DNA of 64,000 nt from Reyranella sp. CPCC 100927 (lineage in GTDB: Bacteria; Pseudomonadota; Alphaproteobacteria; Reyranellales; Reyranellaceae), in contig NZ_VOHA01000010.1 in the NCBI RefSeq assembly GCF_007859315.1, forward strand, positions 185,640-249,639, in the 5' to 3' direction. This document shows positions 52,807 to 61,323 of the stretch, piece after piece. The translations under genes were made by a program, and so were the position numbers. Position 1 is the first letter of the stretch; every line of letters begins with the position of its first letter. The notes beneath the pieces were generated by a model. It saw only the letters and a program-made list of their open reading frames with translations. It searched no databases and was not told where the DNA came from.

Positions 52807-53205
52807 TCACTCCGGCAGAGCTTCGATAATCACGAAAGCCTGCGCCATCGGGAAATCATCGGTGATGGTGAGGTGGACCTCGGCGCGCATGCCGACCGGC
52901 GTGATGCTCTGCAACTGCTTCAACGCCCCGCCCGTGAGCAGCATCGTGGGCTTGCCGCTGGGCTTGTTGACCACGCCCATGTCGCGCCAGTAGACGCCGC
53001 GCCGCAGGCCGGTACCCAGGGCTTTGGAACAGGCCTCCTTGGCGGCAAAGCGCTTGGCGTAGCTGGCGGCCCGATCGGCGCGACCGTCCGAGCGCTTGCG
53101 CTCGACCTCCGTGTAACAACGATCGACAAAGCGCTCCCCATGCCGCTGCAGGGTCTTGTCGATCCGCCTGATGTCGACCAGGTCGCTGCCGATACCGATA
53201 ATCAT
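52807..53205 (-). CDS. acpS: Holo-[acyl-carrier-protein] synthase
   Basis: 132 aa. Transfers 4'-phosphopantetheine from CoA to [17 protein letters not shown] (Mg-binding Asp) at the N-terminus and [15 protein letters not shown], plus WRDMGVVN, are the family motifs. Normally just after pdxJ; here about 4 kb of unrelated genes intervene. Confidence 0.96.
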   Translation of the reverse strand: MIIGIGSDLVDIRRIDKTLQRHGERFVDRCYTEVERKRSDGRADRAASYAKRFAAKEACSKALGTGLRRGVYWRDMGVVNKPSGKPTMLLTGGALKQLQSITPVGMRAEVHLTITDDFPMAQAFVIIEALPE

Positions 53206-53268
53206 GGCCCCGGAGATAGCCCGTCACTCGGCCGGATGCCAGCCTGCCGACAGCGCGCACGTCCCGGA

Positions 53269-53658
53269 TCAGTCGGTCGACGAGGAACCGCTGTCCGAGC
53301 TGCCGCTGTCGGACCCACCGCTATCCCAACCGCTGTCGGAGGTCGATCCGCTATCGGTATCGGCGCCACCGCCGGACCTGTCGCCGCCATGGCCAGTCGC
53401 CTCCGAACCCAGAACTGCGGATCCGATGGCGGCGCCGGCCGCAACGCCGGCCGCGGTGGCCACCATGGGGCCCGATAGGGAAGACGATCCGCCGGTCGCC
53501 CCATATGAAGATGATGACCGGTCGGGCCAGTTCGTATCGGTATCGGTTCGATCGTAGCCGGAGCCCGGCCTCCTCCGAGGCCGCCTGAGCGATCGTATGA
53601 GTGCAAAAATCAGCACCCCGGCTGCGACGACAATGAAAAATGGCAGATCGAACGGCAT
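53269..53658 (-). CDS. Small single-pass membrane protein with Ser/Gly/Asp tail
   Basis: 129 aa from ATG 53658 (AAGGAAG upstream). An N-terminal membrane helix (PFFIVVAAGVLIFALI) is followed by basic RRPRRRPG, a second hydrophobic stretch (ATAAGVAAGAAIGSAVLG) and a low-complexity Ser/Gly/Asp tail. No known family; possibly surface exposed. It converges with the lipoprotein gene. Confidence 0.65.
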   Translation of the reverse strand: MPFDLPFFIVVAAGVLIFALIRSLRRPRRRPGSGYDRTDTDTNWPDRSSSSYGATGGSSSLSGPMVATAAGVAAGAAIGSAVLGSEATGHGGDRSGGGADTDSGSTSDSGWDSGGSDSGSSDSGSSSTD

Positions 53659-53837
53659 GTCGCTTCCTTTACCTCGGGGTGCCGCAGAAACGTCCACTCG
53701 GTCGTTTTCTCACGGCACGGCAAATATGAGCGAGCATTCAATCTCTTACTGACAGTGATGGCGAAATGAGTCAATGGATTTCCGGTCAGGCGGCGGTGTG
53801 CATCTCTGCACCAGCACCACGACGGGAACGAGGACGC

Positions 53838-54278
53838 ATGCAATTGAACAGATCGTTGCCGCGGGTACGACGGCATGTGATCGCCGTGATGTATCTCATC
53901 AGCCTCGCGGGACTGATATCGGCCTGCGATGACAGCCCGCCGCCGGAAGCGGCGCAACGGGCCATCACCCACTGCGCGGACGCCGTCTGGATCAACGCCA
54001 ACATGACCATGCCGACCATGCCCGACTGGATGAAACCCAAAGGCGGGCCGGACCTGCAACGCGTGGGTGACGCGGCACGGGCTGCAGTTCAGAAACGCGG
54101 CCAGGAGAAGGTGACGGCAGCCGTGCGCACGGCAGCGCGCGCCCGCAAGGGAGCCGGTGACTCGATCGACGTTGCCGGCGAGGCCCCGATAGGCGACGGC
54201 TTCCGGCTTCAGTTCTCCTGCACCGTGGACGGCGACAAGGTCACGTCCGCCAAGGCCAGCATGGTCAGCGGATCGTAG
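53838..54278 (+). CDS. Predicted lipoprotein of unknown function
   Basis: 146 aa from ATG 53838 with CGAGGACGC upstream. Signal segment VIAVMYLISLAGLISAC fits a lipobox, so lipidation at that Cys is likely. The mature part has a helical central region (AARAAVQKRGQEKVTAAVRTAARARK) and ends with a short beta-like region with one further Cys. No family recognised; secreted or anchored in the periplasm. Confidence 0.65.
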   Translation: MQLNRSLPRVRRHVIAVMYLISLAGLISACDDSPPPEAAQRAITHCADAVWINANMTMPTMPDWMKPKGGPDLQRVGDAARAAVQKRGQEKVTAAVRTAARARKGAGDSIDVAGEAPIGDGFRLQFSCTVDGDKVTSAKASMVSGS

Positions 54279-54566
54279 CCGCGCACGATCGCCACGCGAT
54301 CAGTTCTGGCGGCCGGTCTTGCTTTCCGTCGGCAAGGCCGTACCGGAGGCCCAGGCGGCGGCAAGCGCCTCGACCTCGGCGCTCAATGCACTGATGGTCG
54401 CGGTGCTGGAAGGCGCCGTCGGTATCAACGATGGCATGCGCGACCATCCTGCTTGCCCAACGACAACCTTTTCTCGCCGCAACCGTCGCGGCACGTCGTG
54501 CGGTGGGACGTGCTACCCCAGTGATCGCATCAGCCGGATTCACATCGAGCGGGTACGCGTGATGCG

Positions 54567-55010
54567 TTATCGCTGACATGCCATCGCCAGGCGGCCGTAG
54601 GCCGACTCGGTACGAAAAGACATGCTCTGCGCCGTGTAACCGGTCAGGACGAGGTTGAACGGTGTGTTGCCGCTTTGCTTGAAGGCCTGGCCGCGACCGA
54701 CGATTCCGCCCTGCTCCACCTGCCATTGACCTTGGGCCTGGAACGGGTCGTTGTAGCCGTTCGTTTCGGCATAGTAGACACCCTGCGCTTCGAAGCTGCC
54801 GTTGCCGTACAAGGCCAGTGTGAAGGTATAGCTGTAGTTCTCGAAGCGGTTGTTCGATACCGTCTGATTGACGAGCTGACACCGCCATTGACCGACGTAT
54901 TGTTCGGCCTGCGCGTGCGCCGGACGCGCGGCGACGTCGAGACCCGACGCCACCCCGATCAGCACCCCGAGAACGCTGCCCAATCTCTCAAGCCCTACAG
55001 CAAAACGCAT
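54567..55010 (-). CDS. Secreted protein of unknown function
   Basis: 147 aa from ATG 55010; an upstream in-frame ATG (55076) gives a longer leader. The signal peptide ends AHAQAEQ; the mature part reads as a small beta-rich domain (YVGQWRCQLVNQTVSNNRF, GQWQVEQGGIVGRGQAF) with Cys pairs. It resembles short exported proteins of unknown role. No neighbour suggests a function. Confidence 0.7.
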   Translation of the reverse strand: MRFAVGLERLGSVLGVLIGVASGLDVAARPAHAQAEQYVGQWRCQLVNQTVSNNRFENYSYTFTLALYGNGSFEAQGVYYAETNGYNDPFQAQGQWQVEQGGIVGRGQAFKQSGNTPFNLVLTGYTAQSMSFRTESAYGRLAMACQR

Positions 55011-55229
55011 GTCCGTCCCACCCAACGCTGATGCAGCCCGCCAGCGATCCGCCGGCAGCCTCATTTCATCGCCCACGGCTCGCGTGTGTCAGAGGGCATC
55101 ACGGGGCATTGCAGGATAAATTGGGGCACTGAGCGAAAGACGCGCGTTCAAGCGCGACGCCGCGTTGAAACTCAACGGCATGTCGCGTCAGGCTGCTTCA
55201 ATCTGCGGCCAGGATCAGACCGCACTGCG

Positions 55230-57275
55230 TCAGGCGGCAGCCGCGACCTCGACGCCGGTGTCGTTGTAGCAGGCGCCCTCGGCCAGATCGGCGCGCTCGT
55301 CGGCCGACACGAGCGCACTGATCGTCTGCCCGGTGGTGCTGGTGGCCAGCCAGGCACCCTTCTCGGACGCCACCACACCCGGCGGCACGGCGTCGGTCAC
55401 CAGCAGTGGCAAGACGACCTCGCCCAGGTCGTTCCACACCCGCACGCTCTTGGCGTGCTCCAGGCGGCGCCTGCGGGCATCGTCCGGGTGCATCATCAAC
55501 GGCGGGGCTTCAGCCGGCGCACCGCCATGCCCCAGCAGGGTCGACGAAATGCGCTTGTCCGAGGCCGGCGAAATCAGCGCCAGCGGGAACCGACTGGTGT
55601 GCGGCCGGAAGGCCGGCAATCGCGCCGCCGTACCCCAGCGCGTGGCCAGCGTGTCGGAAATGAGCTCGACCTTGCCCGACGGTGTTGCCGGCATGACGTT
55701 GTCGAACAGCGCCAGCGGCCGGCCATCGGGCGCCGTCATGCGCAATGCCTGGCTTGTCGGAATGCGGCTCGGAACCACACCGCGCAGTCGCGGATGACTG
55801 CCGTCGACGGCATCGTCCATCAGCATGCTGTCGCTGGCCGCGAAGCAGTCGTCGTCGAAACCGAAACGCCTTGCCAGCCGGCGGAAGATCTCGGTGTTGG
55901 GCAATGACTCACCGACCGGTGCAATGACGGCCTCGGCCCGCTGCAGCCAGTGATGGCCGTAGGCGCCGTAGAGATCGTCGCACTCGAAATGCGTCGCCGA
56001 CGGCAGCACGACATCGCAATAGTGCATGCTTTCGGTCATCGCGATCTCGATGCCGACCAGAAAGATGTCGTCCCGCGCCAGGCCACGCTTGAGGCGGTTC
56101 TGGTCGGCATGCACCACGAGCGGGTTGTGGTTGTAGATGAAGAGCGCCCGCAAGGGCGGGTCGATGTCATCGCGCTCGAGGTGGCGACCGACATCCAGGA
56201 TGTTCAGCGTGCGCGTGCCGGCGGGCATCAGATCGGGCCGCTGCAGCTTCGCCATGGTCTTGGGTACGGCGTGGCTGGCGCCCAGCACGATGCCGCTGGT
56301 GGCGCTCAGCTTGCCCATCAACGCCGGCAAGGCGATCGCCGCACGTATGCCGCTGCCGCCGTTGCGACCGCGTTCCAGTCCGTTGCCCGGCGCCAACACC
56401 AGCGGATCGGCATCGGCCATCCACCGTGCCAGCTGGCGGATGTCGTCGGCTGGCACGCCGCAAGCCTCGGCGGCGGCGGCGATCGTCCACGGCCGCGCCT
56501 GGTCCATGAACGCGGAGTAACCCTCGACGTGCCGCGCGATGAACGCCTGATCGTGAGCGCCGATACGCTCGAGTTCGACTGCCAGCGCGAACCCCAGCAC
56601 GACGTCCGTGCCCGGCCGCAGCGCCAGACGCAGGTCCGCCTGCGCCGCGATCTTGGTCCGCAGAGGATCGATCACCACCAGGCGCCCGCCCTTGCGCTTG
56701 GCGGTGCGGATATTCCGCACCAGGTGTAAATTGGAAACGGTCGCGTTGTTGCCCCACACGATGTTGAGCTGCGCATCCGCCGCGGCATCCGGGCCGAGGC
56801 CGGGAACCGCGCCATAGGTGCCGCTCCACGCCTCGCTGCGCACGCCGCCGCACAAGGCACGCCGATAGAGCTGCGAGGCACCCAGCTTGTGAAAGAACCG
56901 CAACGACATGCTGTCACCCGACAGCAGGCCATGCGGTCCGGCGTAGTTCAGCGGCATCACGGCTTGCGGCCCGAAGCGCTCGATGACCGCTGTGACGCGC
57001 TGGTGGATGAGATCAAGTGCCTCGTCCCAGCTGGTGCGCTCGAAGCGACCCGAACCACGCGGGCCGACGCGCTTCAGTGGAAACTGCAGGCGGGCATCGC
57101 CATGCACGAACGCATCCGTATGATGGGCAACCTTGTTGCAGATGACGCCGTCGGTATAAGGCAGCGCCGTCGAGCCGCGCACCTTCACGATGCGGCCATC
57201 ATCAACGGTGACCGTCAGGCTGCAGGTGTCGGGACAATCCAGGGTGCAGACGCCGGCGCGTTCAAGAACAGCCAT
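55230..57275 (-). CDS. Molybdopterin oxidoreductase (Mo-bisMGD, [4Fe-4S])
   Basis: 681 aa of the DMSO-reductase superfamily. The N-terminus binds a [4Fe-4S] cluster: C10, C14, C18 and C46. The Mo-cofactor domain follows, with ALCGGVRSEAW (probable Mo-ligand Cys region), GNNATVSNLHLVRN and VVIDPLRTK; the C-terminal domain has PLALISPASDKRISST. No Tat signal, so probably cytoplasmic. It is 23 bp after pdxJ and takes the usual place of acpS. No partner subunits or cofactor-insertion genes are nearby; the substrate is unknown. Confidence 0.88.
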   Translation of the reverse strand: MAVLERAGVCTLDCPDTCSLTVTVDDGRIVKVRGSTALPYTDGVICNKVAHHTDAFVHGDARLQFPLKRVGPRGSGRFERTSWDEALDLIHQRVTAVIERFGPQAVMPLNYAGPHGLLSGDSMSLRFFHKLGASQLYRRALCGGVRSEAWSGTYGAVPGLGPDAAADAQLNIVWGNNATVSNLHLVRNIRTAKRKGGRLVVIDPLRTKIAAQADLRLALRPGTDVVLGFALAVELERIGAHDQAFIARHVEGYSAFMDQARPWTIAAAAEACGVPADDIRQLARWMADADPLVLAPGNGLERGRNGGSGIRAAIALPALMGKLSATSGIVLGASHAVPKTMAKLQRPDLMPAGTRTLNILDVGRHLERDDIDPPLRALFIYNHNPLVVHADQNRLKRGLARDDIFLVGIEIAMTESMHYCDVVLPSATHFECDDLYGAYGHHWLQRAEAVIAPVGESLPNTEIFRRLARRFGFDDDCFAASDSMLMDDAVDGSHPRLRGVVPSRIPTSQALRMTAPDGRPLALFDNVMPATPSGKVELISDTLATRWGTAARLPAFRPHTSRFPLALISPASDKRISSTLLGHGGAPAEAPPLMMHPDDARRRRLEHAKSVRVWNDLGEVVLPLLVTDAVPPGVVASEKGAWLATSTTGQTISALVSADERADLAEGACYNDTGVEVAAAA

Positions 57276-57298
57276 GGTCGACTCCGCTCGGTTCGGCG

Positions 57299-58045
57299 CT
57301 ACCCGCCGTTGATGCCGCGCGCCTTGTCCATGAGGCGGCGCATGTGCGTGAGGCTCTCCTTCCAGCCGATGAAGATCGCCTCGCCCACCAGGAAGTGGCC
57401 GATGTTCAGCTCCATCACCTCGGGGATGGCGGCAACTGCCTCGACATTGTCGTAGGACAGGCCATGGCCCATGTGGCACTCCAGCCCCAGCGTGCCGCAG
57501 GTGGCGGCCGCCTTGCGCAACCGCTCCAGTTCCGCCGTGCGTGCCCCACCCTCGAGTTCACAATAGCGGCCGGTATGCAGTTCGACCACCGGCGCGCCCA
57601 ACGCCACGGCGGCATCGAGTTGGCGCCGATCGGGCTCGATGAACAGCGACACGCGGATACCGGCTTCGCGCAGGCGCGCCACACGCGGTGCCAGGTGATT
57701 GTGCTGGCCCGCCGCATCGAGACCGCCTTCGGTGGTGCGCTCCTCGCGCCGCTCCGGGACGATGCAGGCCGCGTGTGGCTTGTGGCGCAAGGCGATGGCG
57801 ACCATCTCGTCGGTCGCCGCCATCTCGAAGTTCAGCGGCAGCGGCACCTCGCGCACCAGGCGTTCGATATCGGCATCGACGATATGGCGGCGATCCTCGC
57901 GCAGATGCGCCGTGATGCCATCGGCGCCGGCCTCGGCCGCCAGCGCCGCAGCGCGGACCGGATCGGGATGATGACCGCCGCGCGCGTTGCGCACGGTTGC
58001 CACGTGATCGACATTGACGCCCAGACGGATACGACGCGTGCTCAT
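57299..58045 (-). CDS. pdxJ: Pyridoxine 5'-phosphate synthase
   Basis: 248 aa TIM-barrel enzyme that condenses 1-deoxyxylulose-5-phosphate and 3-amino-2-oxopropyl phosphate to [32 protein letters not shown] and PLNFEMAAT are the family blocks; His and Glu active-site residues are in these. ATG 58045 is the start (AGAAGG upstream); the longer frame is non-coding. First of the broken core block. Confidence 0.96.
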   Translation of the reverse strand: MSTRRIRLGVNVDHVATVRNARGGHHPDPVRAAALAAEAGADGITAHLREDRRHIVDADIERLVREVPLPLNFEMAATDEMVAIALRHKPHAACIVPERREERTTEGGLDAAGQHNHLAPRVARLREAGIRVSLFIEPDRRQLDAAVALGAPVVELHTGRYCELEGGARTAELERLRKAAATCGTLGLECHMGHGLSYDNVEAVAAIPEVMELNIGHFLVGEAIFIGWKESLTHMRRLMDKARGINGG

Positions 58046-58606
58046 GCCGGACCTTCTGCAGTAGCGGGCGGCGCCAAACTTAGGTGCGGCCCTGCGCGGC
58101 GTCCGCCGCGAACTTGTCCGCATTGTCGCTGGCTTCAGCCGAGCGGTGCTGCCTTGGAGCCGACCAAACACTCATCCACCGCGCGCGGCCTTGACTCGGA
58201 CGGACAACAGGCAGAGGCTTGTACTGTCTGTTCGTCCCCCTTGCGCGCCGCTAGCGCGAACGAAGGGTGGCGCTGCTGGCAGCGCGGGACGGCAGGCGGC
58301 GCGACAACCAGCTCGGGAGACATGCCACGCATGGATACTCCACCGGGCCAGCGACCCGGGTCTCGTTGAGCATTCGGCGGGACCATGACCTGGACAGTCG
58401 ATCGCATTCCTTGGCCAAGGACACTCCGGGTCATCGACAATCACGACTGACTTGACTAGAGCGAACCGACGACCAACGCCTTTGGCCAGGTGTTGGAGAC
58501 GCGGTGCGAAATAGGCCACTCTCCACGAGCGGCCTGGGCAAGAGGCCCACCGAGCCCCGCTTCCCGACCCGTTCGGGACGGGGCTCATCATTTGGGGATC
58601 ACGCCC
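58046..58606. other. Intergenic region with hairpin, no gene recognised
   Basis: 561 bp between pdxJ and the AraC-type gene. It contains a small hairpin CGCGCCGCTAGCGCG near 58237 and a strong one, GAGCCCCG (58552-58559) with CGGGGCTC (58579-58586), about 20 bp after the AraC stop, which could end its transcript although no T-tract follows. Short ORFs here have no protein character. Confidence 0.6.
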
Positions 58607-59545
58607 TCAAACGCCGAAGACCAGATCCGGTGTTGTCTTCAGGCGCGCGATGTCACGCCGCGGCGGCGCACCGAACAAGCGGCCATATTCGCGGCTAAAC
58701 TGCGAGGGGCTGTCGTAGCCAACGGCATGACCTGCCGTGGCGGCATCGGCGGCCTCGCTCAGGATCAGGCGGCGGGCTTCCTGAAGCCGCAGCTGCTTCT
58801 GATATTGCAGCGGACTCATGGCCGTGACGTTCTTGAAATGCTGATGCAGAGCCGACGGGCTCATGCATGCCTCGGCAGCGATCACATCGATGCTGAACGG
58901 CTTGGTGAAGTTGTGCTTGATCCAGCCGATGGCGCGATTGACCTGCTGCAGCTTGCCGTCGGCGAATGCAATCTGCTGCAGCCTGGCCGCCTGCTCGCCT
59001 GTCAGGAGCCGATAGAGGATCTCGCGCTCCGCCAAGGGGGCGAGAATGGCGATATCGCGTGGCGCCGCCAGCAGCCGTGCGAGCCGGGTTGCGGCATCCA
59101 GAAGGTCCGACGTCATCGCGCTCAGTCCCAGCGCCGGCGCGGGTTGCCGGTGTTCACGGGCGCGCACACCGGTTTCCAGCAGCAAGGCCCCCAAGGTCGC
59201 GGGATCAAGATCAAGACGCAGGCAGAGATACGGGCTCCTGGGGCTGGCCTTCAGGACCTGGCCGATGACCGGCACGTCGACCGACACGATCAGGTACTGC
59301 GCTTTGTCATAGACATGGATCGCGTCGCCAACGATCACCTGCTTGCGGCCCTGCGCGACGAAACACACCGCCGGCTGATGCAGCACGTGCAGCGGCATGG
59401 TCGGTCGCGACGCGCGGATCAGGAACAGGCGCGCAATGGGCGTGGCATGAATGCCGTCCTTGCCGGCGAATCGTTCAATCAACTCGGCCAGTTCGAGTCC
59501 TGCTTCCACGCGCCGCGCTCCAACATTCTCGTGATCGGATCTCAT
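58607..59545 (-). CDS. AraC-family transcriptional regulator
   Basis: 312 aa from ATG 59545. An N-terminal AraC_N-type effector domain (about 1-190) and a C-terminal double HTH with IDVIAAEACMSPSALHQHFK and AVGYDSPSQFSREYGRLFGAPP. Resembles YqhC-like regulators that respond to reactive carbonyl compounds and control oxidoreductases. It diverges from the SDR cassette, so probably activates it. Confidence 0.9.
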   Translation of the reverse strand: MRSDHENVGARRVEAGLELAELIERFAGKDGIHATPIARLFLIRASRPTMPLHVLHQPAVCFVAQGRKQVIVGDAIHVYDKAQYLIVSVDVPVIGQVLKASPRSPYLCLRLDLDPATLGALLLETGVRAREHRQPAPALGLSAMTSDLLDAATRLARLLAAPRDIAILAPLAEREILYRLLTGEQAARLQQIAFADGKLQQVNRAIGWIKHNFTKPFSIDVIAAEACMSPSALHQHFKNVTAMSPLQYQKQLRLQEARRLILSEAADAATAGHAVGYDSPSQFSREYGRLFGAPPRRDIARLKTTPDLVFGV

Positions 59546-59708
59546 CCCGCAGCATAGACGATCGCGGCCTGCAAGCCGATCACAACACCGCGACCCTGGA
59601 GGATCAGGCAAGAACCGGCCAGTTCCGGTCTACCGCCCCGGCAATCACCGCGCCCACAGTCCCTCGCATCGACCGGTGCGCCGCGCCGGCTCAGCTACCC
59701 GGGACGCC

Positions 59709-60443
59709 ATGCCGACATTGAATGAGAAAGTCATCGCCATCACCGGCGCCAGCAGCGGCATCGGCGAGGCCACCGCCAGGCTGCTGGCGCAACGCGGCGC
59801 CCGCGTCGTCATCGGCGCGCGACGCACGGCGCGCCTCGAGACGCTGGCAGCGGCGATCACCGCCGATGGCGGTATCGCGCGCCTGCGTGCGCTCGACGTG
59901 ACCGACCGTACCGACATGCAGGCATTCGCCGCCTTCGCGACGGACGCGTTCGGGCGCCTCGACGTGATGGTGAACAATGCCGGCGTCATGCCGCTGTCGC
60001 CGCTATCGCTGCTGAAGGTCGACGAATGGGACCGCATGATCGACGTCAACATCCGTGGCGTTCTGCACGGCATCGCGGCCGCGTTGCCGATCATGCAGGC
60101 GCAGGGCACGGGCCAGATCGTGAATATCTCGTCGATCGGCGGTCACGCCGTCTATCCGACGGCTGCGGTCTACTGTGCCACCAAGTTCGCCGTGCGCGCG
60201 ATCTCCGACGGCCTGCGCCAGGAGACCGACAGGATCCGGATTACGGTGGTCAGTCCCGGCACCGTTGAATCGGAACTGGCCGACAGCATCTCGGACCCGC
60301 AGACACGCGAGGGCATGCGGGCATTCCGCAGGATCGTCATCAGCCCCGATGCGATCGCACGCGCCGTCCTGTTCGCAATCGAGCAACCCGACGATGTCGA
60401 TGTCAGCGAGATGATCGTTCGCCCGACGGCAAGCCCCTATTGA
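59709..60443 (+). CDS. Short-chain dehydrogenase/reductase
   Basis: 244 aa from ATG 59709. TGASSGIGEA at residues 12-21, NNAGVM, catalytic Ser in ISSIGG and YCATKFAV (Tyr and Lys); GARRTA after beta-2 favours NADP. It is like YdfG/YqhC-regulated carbonyl reductases. The stop is 14 bp before the next gene's start. Confidence 0.9.
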   Translation: MPTLNEKVIAITGASSGIGEATARLLAQRGARVVIGARRTARLETLAAAITADGGIARLRALDVTDRTDMQAFAAFATDAFGRLDVMVNNAGVMPLSPLSLLKVDEWDRMIDVNIRGVLHGIAAALPIMQAQGTGQIVNISSIGGHAVYPTAAVYCATKFAVRAISDGLRQETDRIRITVVSPGTVESELADSISDPQTREGMRAFRRIVISPDAIARAVLFAIEQPDDVDVSEMIVRPTASPY

Positions 60444-60457
60444 GCATGAGGAACACC

Positions 60458-60916
60458 ATGACCATGAAGTACGTGATCGCAACCGCGGTGATCATCGCCG
60501 CGACCGCCCCTGCGGTTGCCGATCCGCTCAAGAGCGAGCGCCGCCAGCGCGGCGAAGCGGTGGTCGGGACACTAAACGCAGGCAAGAGTCAGCCGGCGCT
60601 CGAGGCATTGCGCCAGGAGTTCCCTTTCCTGGCCGATGCGATCACCGACTACGCTTTGGGCGATGTCTGGTCACGGCCGGGCCTCGACCCGCGGACGCGC
60701 CAGCTGGCCACGGTGGCGGTATTCGCCGCGCTGGGCAACCGGACGCAGATGAAAATCCATGCCGGCTACGCGCTCAACGTCGGCGTCGCGCGCGATGACC
60801 TGAAAGAGGTCATCTACCTGACAACCGTCCATGCCGGCTTTCCGCGCGCCATCGATGCCGCACAGACGTTGATCGAGCTGTTCGGAGAAAGAGATCGGGC
60901 TGGAGAATCGCGATGA
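60458..60916 (+). CDS. Carboxymuconolactone-decarboxylase-like protein, exported
   Basis: 152 aa from ATG 60458 (GAGGAACACC upstream). An N-terminal signal peptide (KYVIATAVIIAATAPAVA) is unusual for this mostly cytosolic family. The CMD fold shows LDPRTRQLATVAVFAALGN and IHAGYALNVGVARDDLKEVIY. The AhpD-like CxxC pair is absent, so peroxidase activity is not supported. Overlaps the next gene by 4 bp. Confidence 0.85.
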   Translation: MTMKYVIATAVIIAATAPAVADPLKSERRQRGEAVVGTLNAGKSQPALEALRQEFPFLADAITDYALGDVWSRPGLDPRTRQLATVAVFAALGNRTQMKIHAGYALNVGVARDDLKEVIYLTTVHAGFPRAIDAAQTLIELFGERDRAGESR

Positions 60917-61275
60917 ACGCCTCGAAGAACCGGACAGTACGCCGCCGCCACGTGCTGCGTGCGATGAGCGCACTAGCCGCTGGCGCCGTCGCCGCGGAGG
61001 CCGCCACCACGACCGCGAACGCACAACAGGGGGCTCCCATGGCGGATCAGCATTTCGTCGGCATGTGGGTGACCGCTGATGGCCATGTCCGTCTCGAACT
61101 GCGGTCGGACGGACGCTACGACGAGGCCCGCGGTACGCGCAAAAGTGCCTATACCGGCCGATACTCGGTGCGCGGCGACGTCCTGCACTTTGTCGATGAT
61201 TCCGGCTTCACGGCGACGGGCCGCGTGGTCGATGGCACGCTCACGGTTGGACCTGACACATTTCGGCGTGAATGA
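60913..61275 (+). CDS. Atu4866-domain protein, Tat-exported
   Basis: 120 aa. The Tat signal RRRHVLRAMSALAAG is followed by ANAQQ; the mature domain FVGMWVTADGHVRLELRSDG with GRYDEARGTRKSAYTGRY matches the small Atu4866 beta-barrel family. Function unknown; often linked to AraC-controlled oxidoreductase clusters like this one. Confidence 0.85.
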   Translation: MNASKNRTVRRRHVLRAMSALAAGAVAAEAATTTANAQQGAPMADQHFVGMWVTADGHVRLELRSDGRYDEARGTRKSAYTGRYSVRGDVLHFVDDSGFTATGRVVDGTLTVGPDTFRRE

Positions 61276-61323
61276 CAGGATATCCTCTGGCCGATTGACG
61301 CTGGCGATCCCAGGTAAGGGCCC

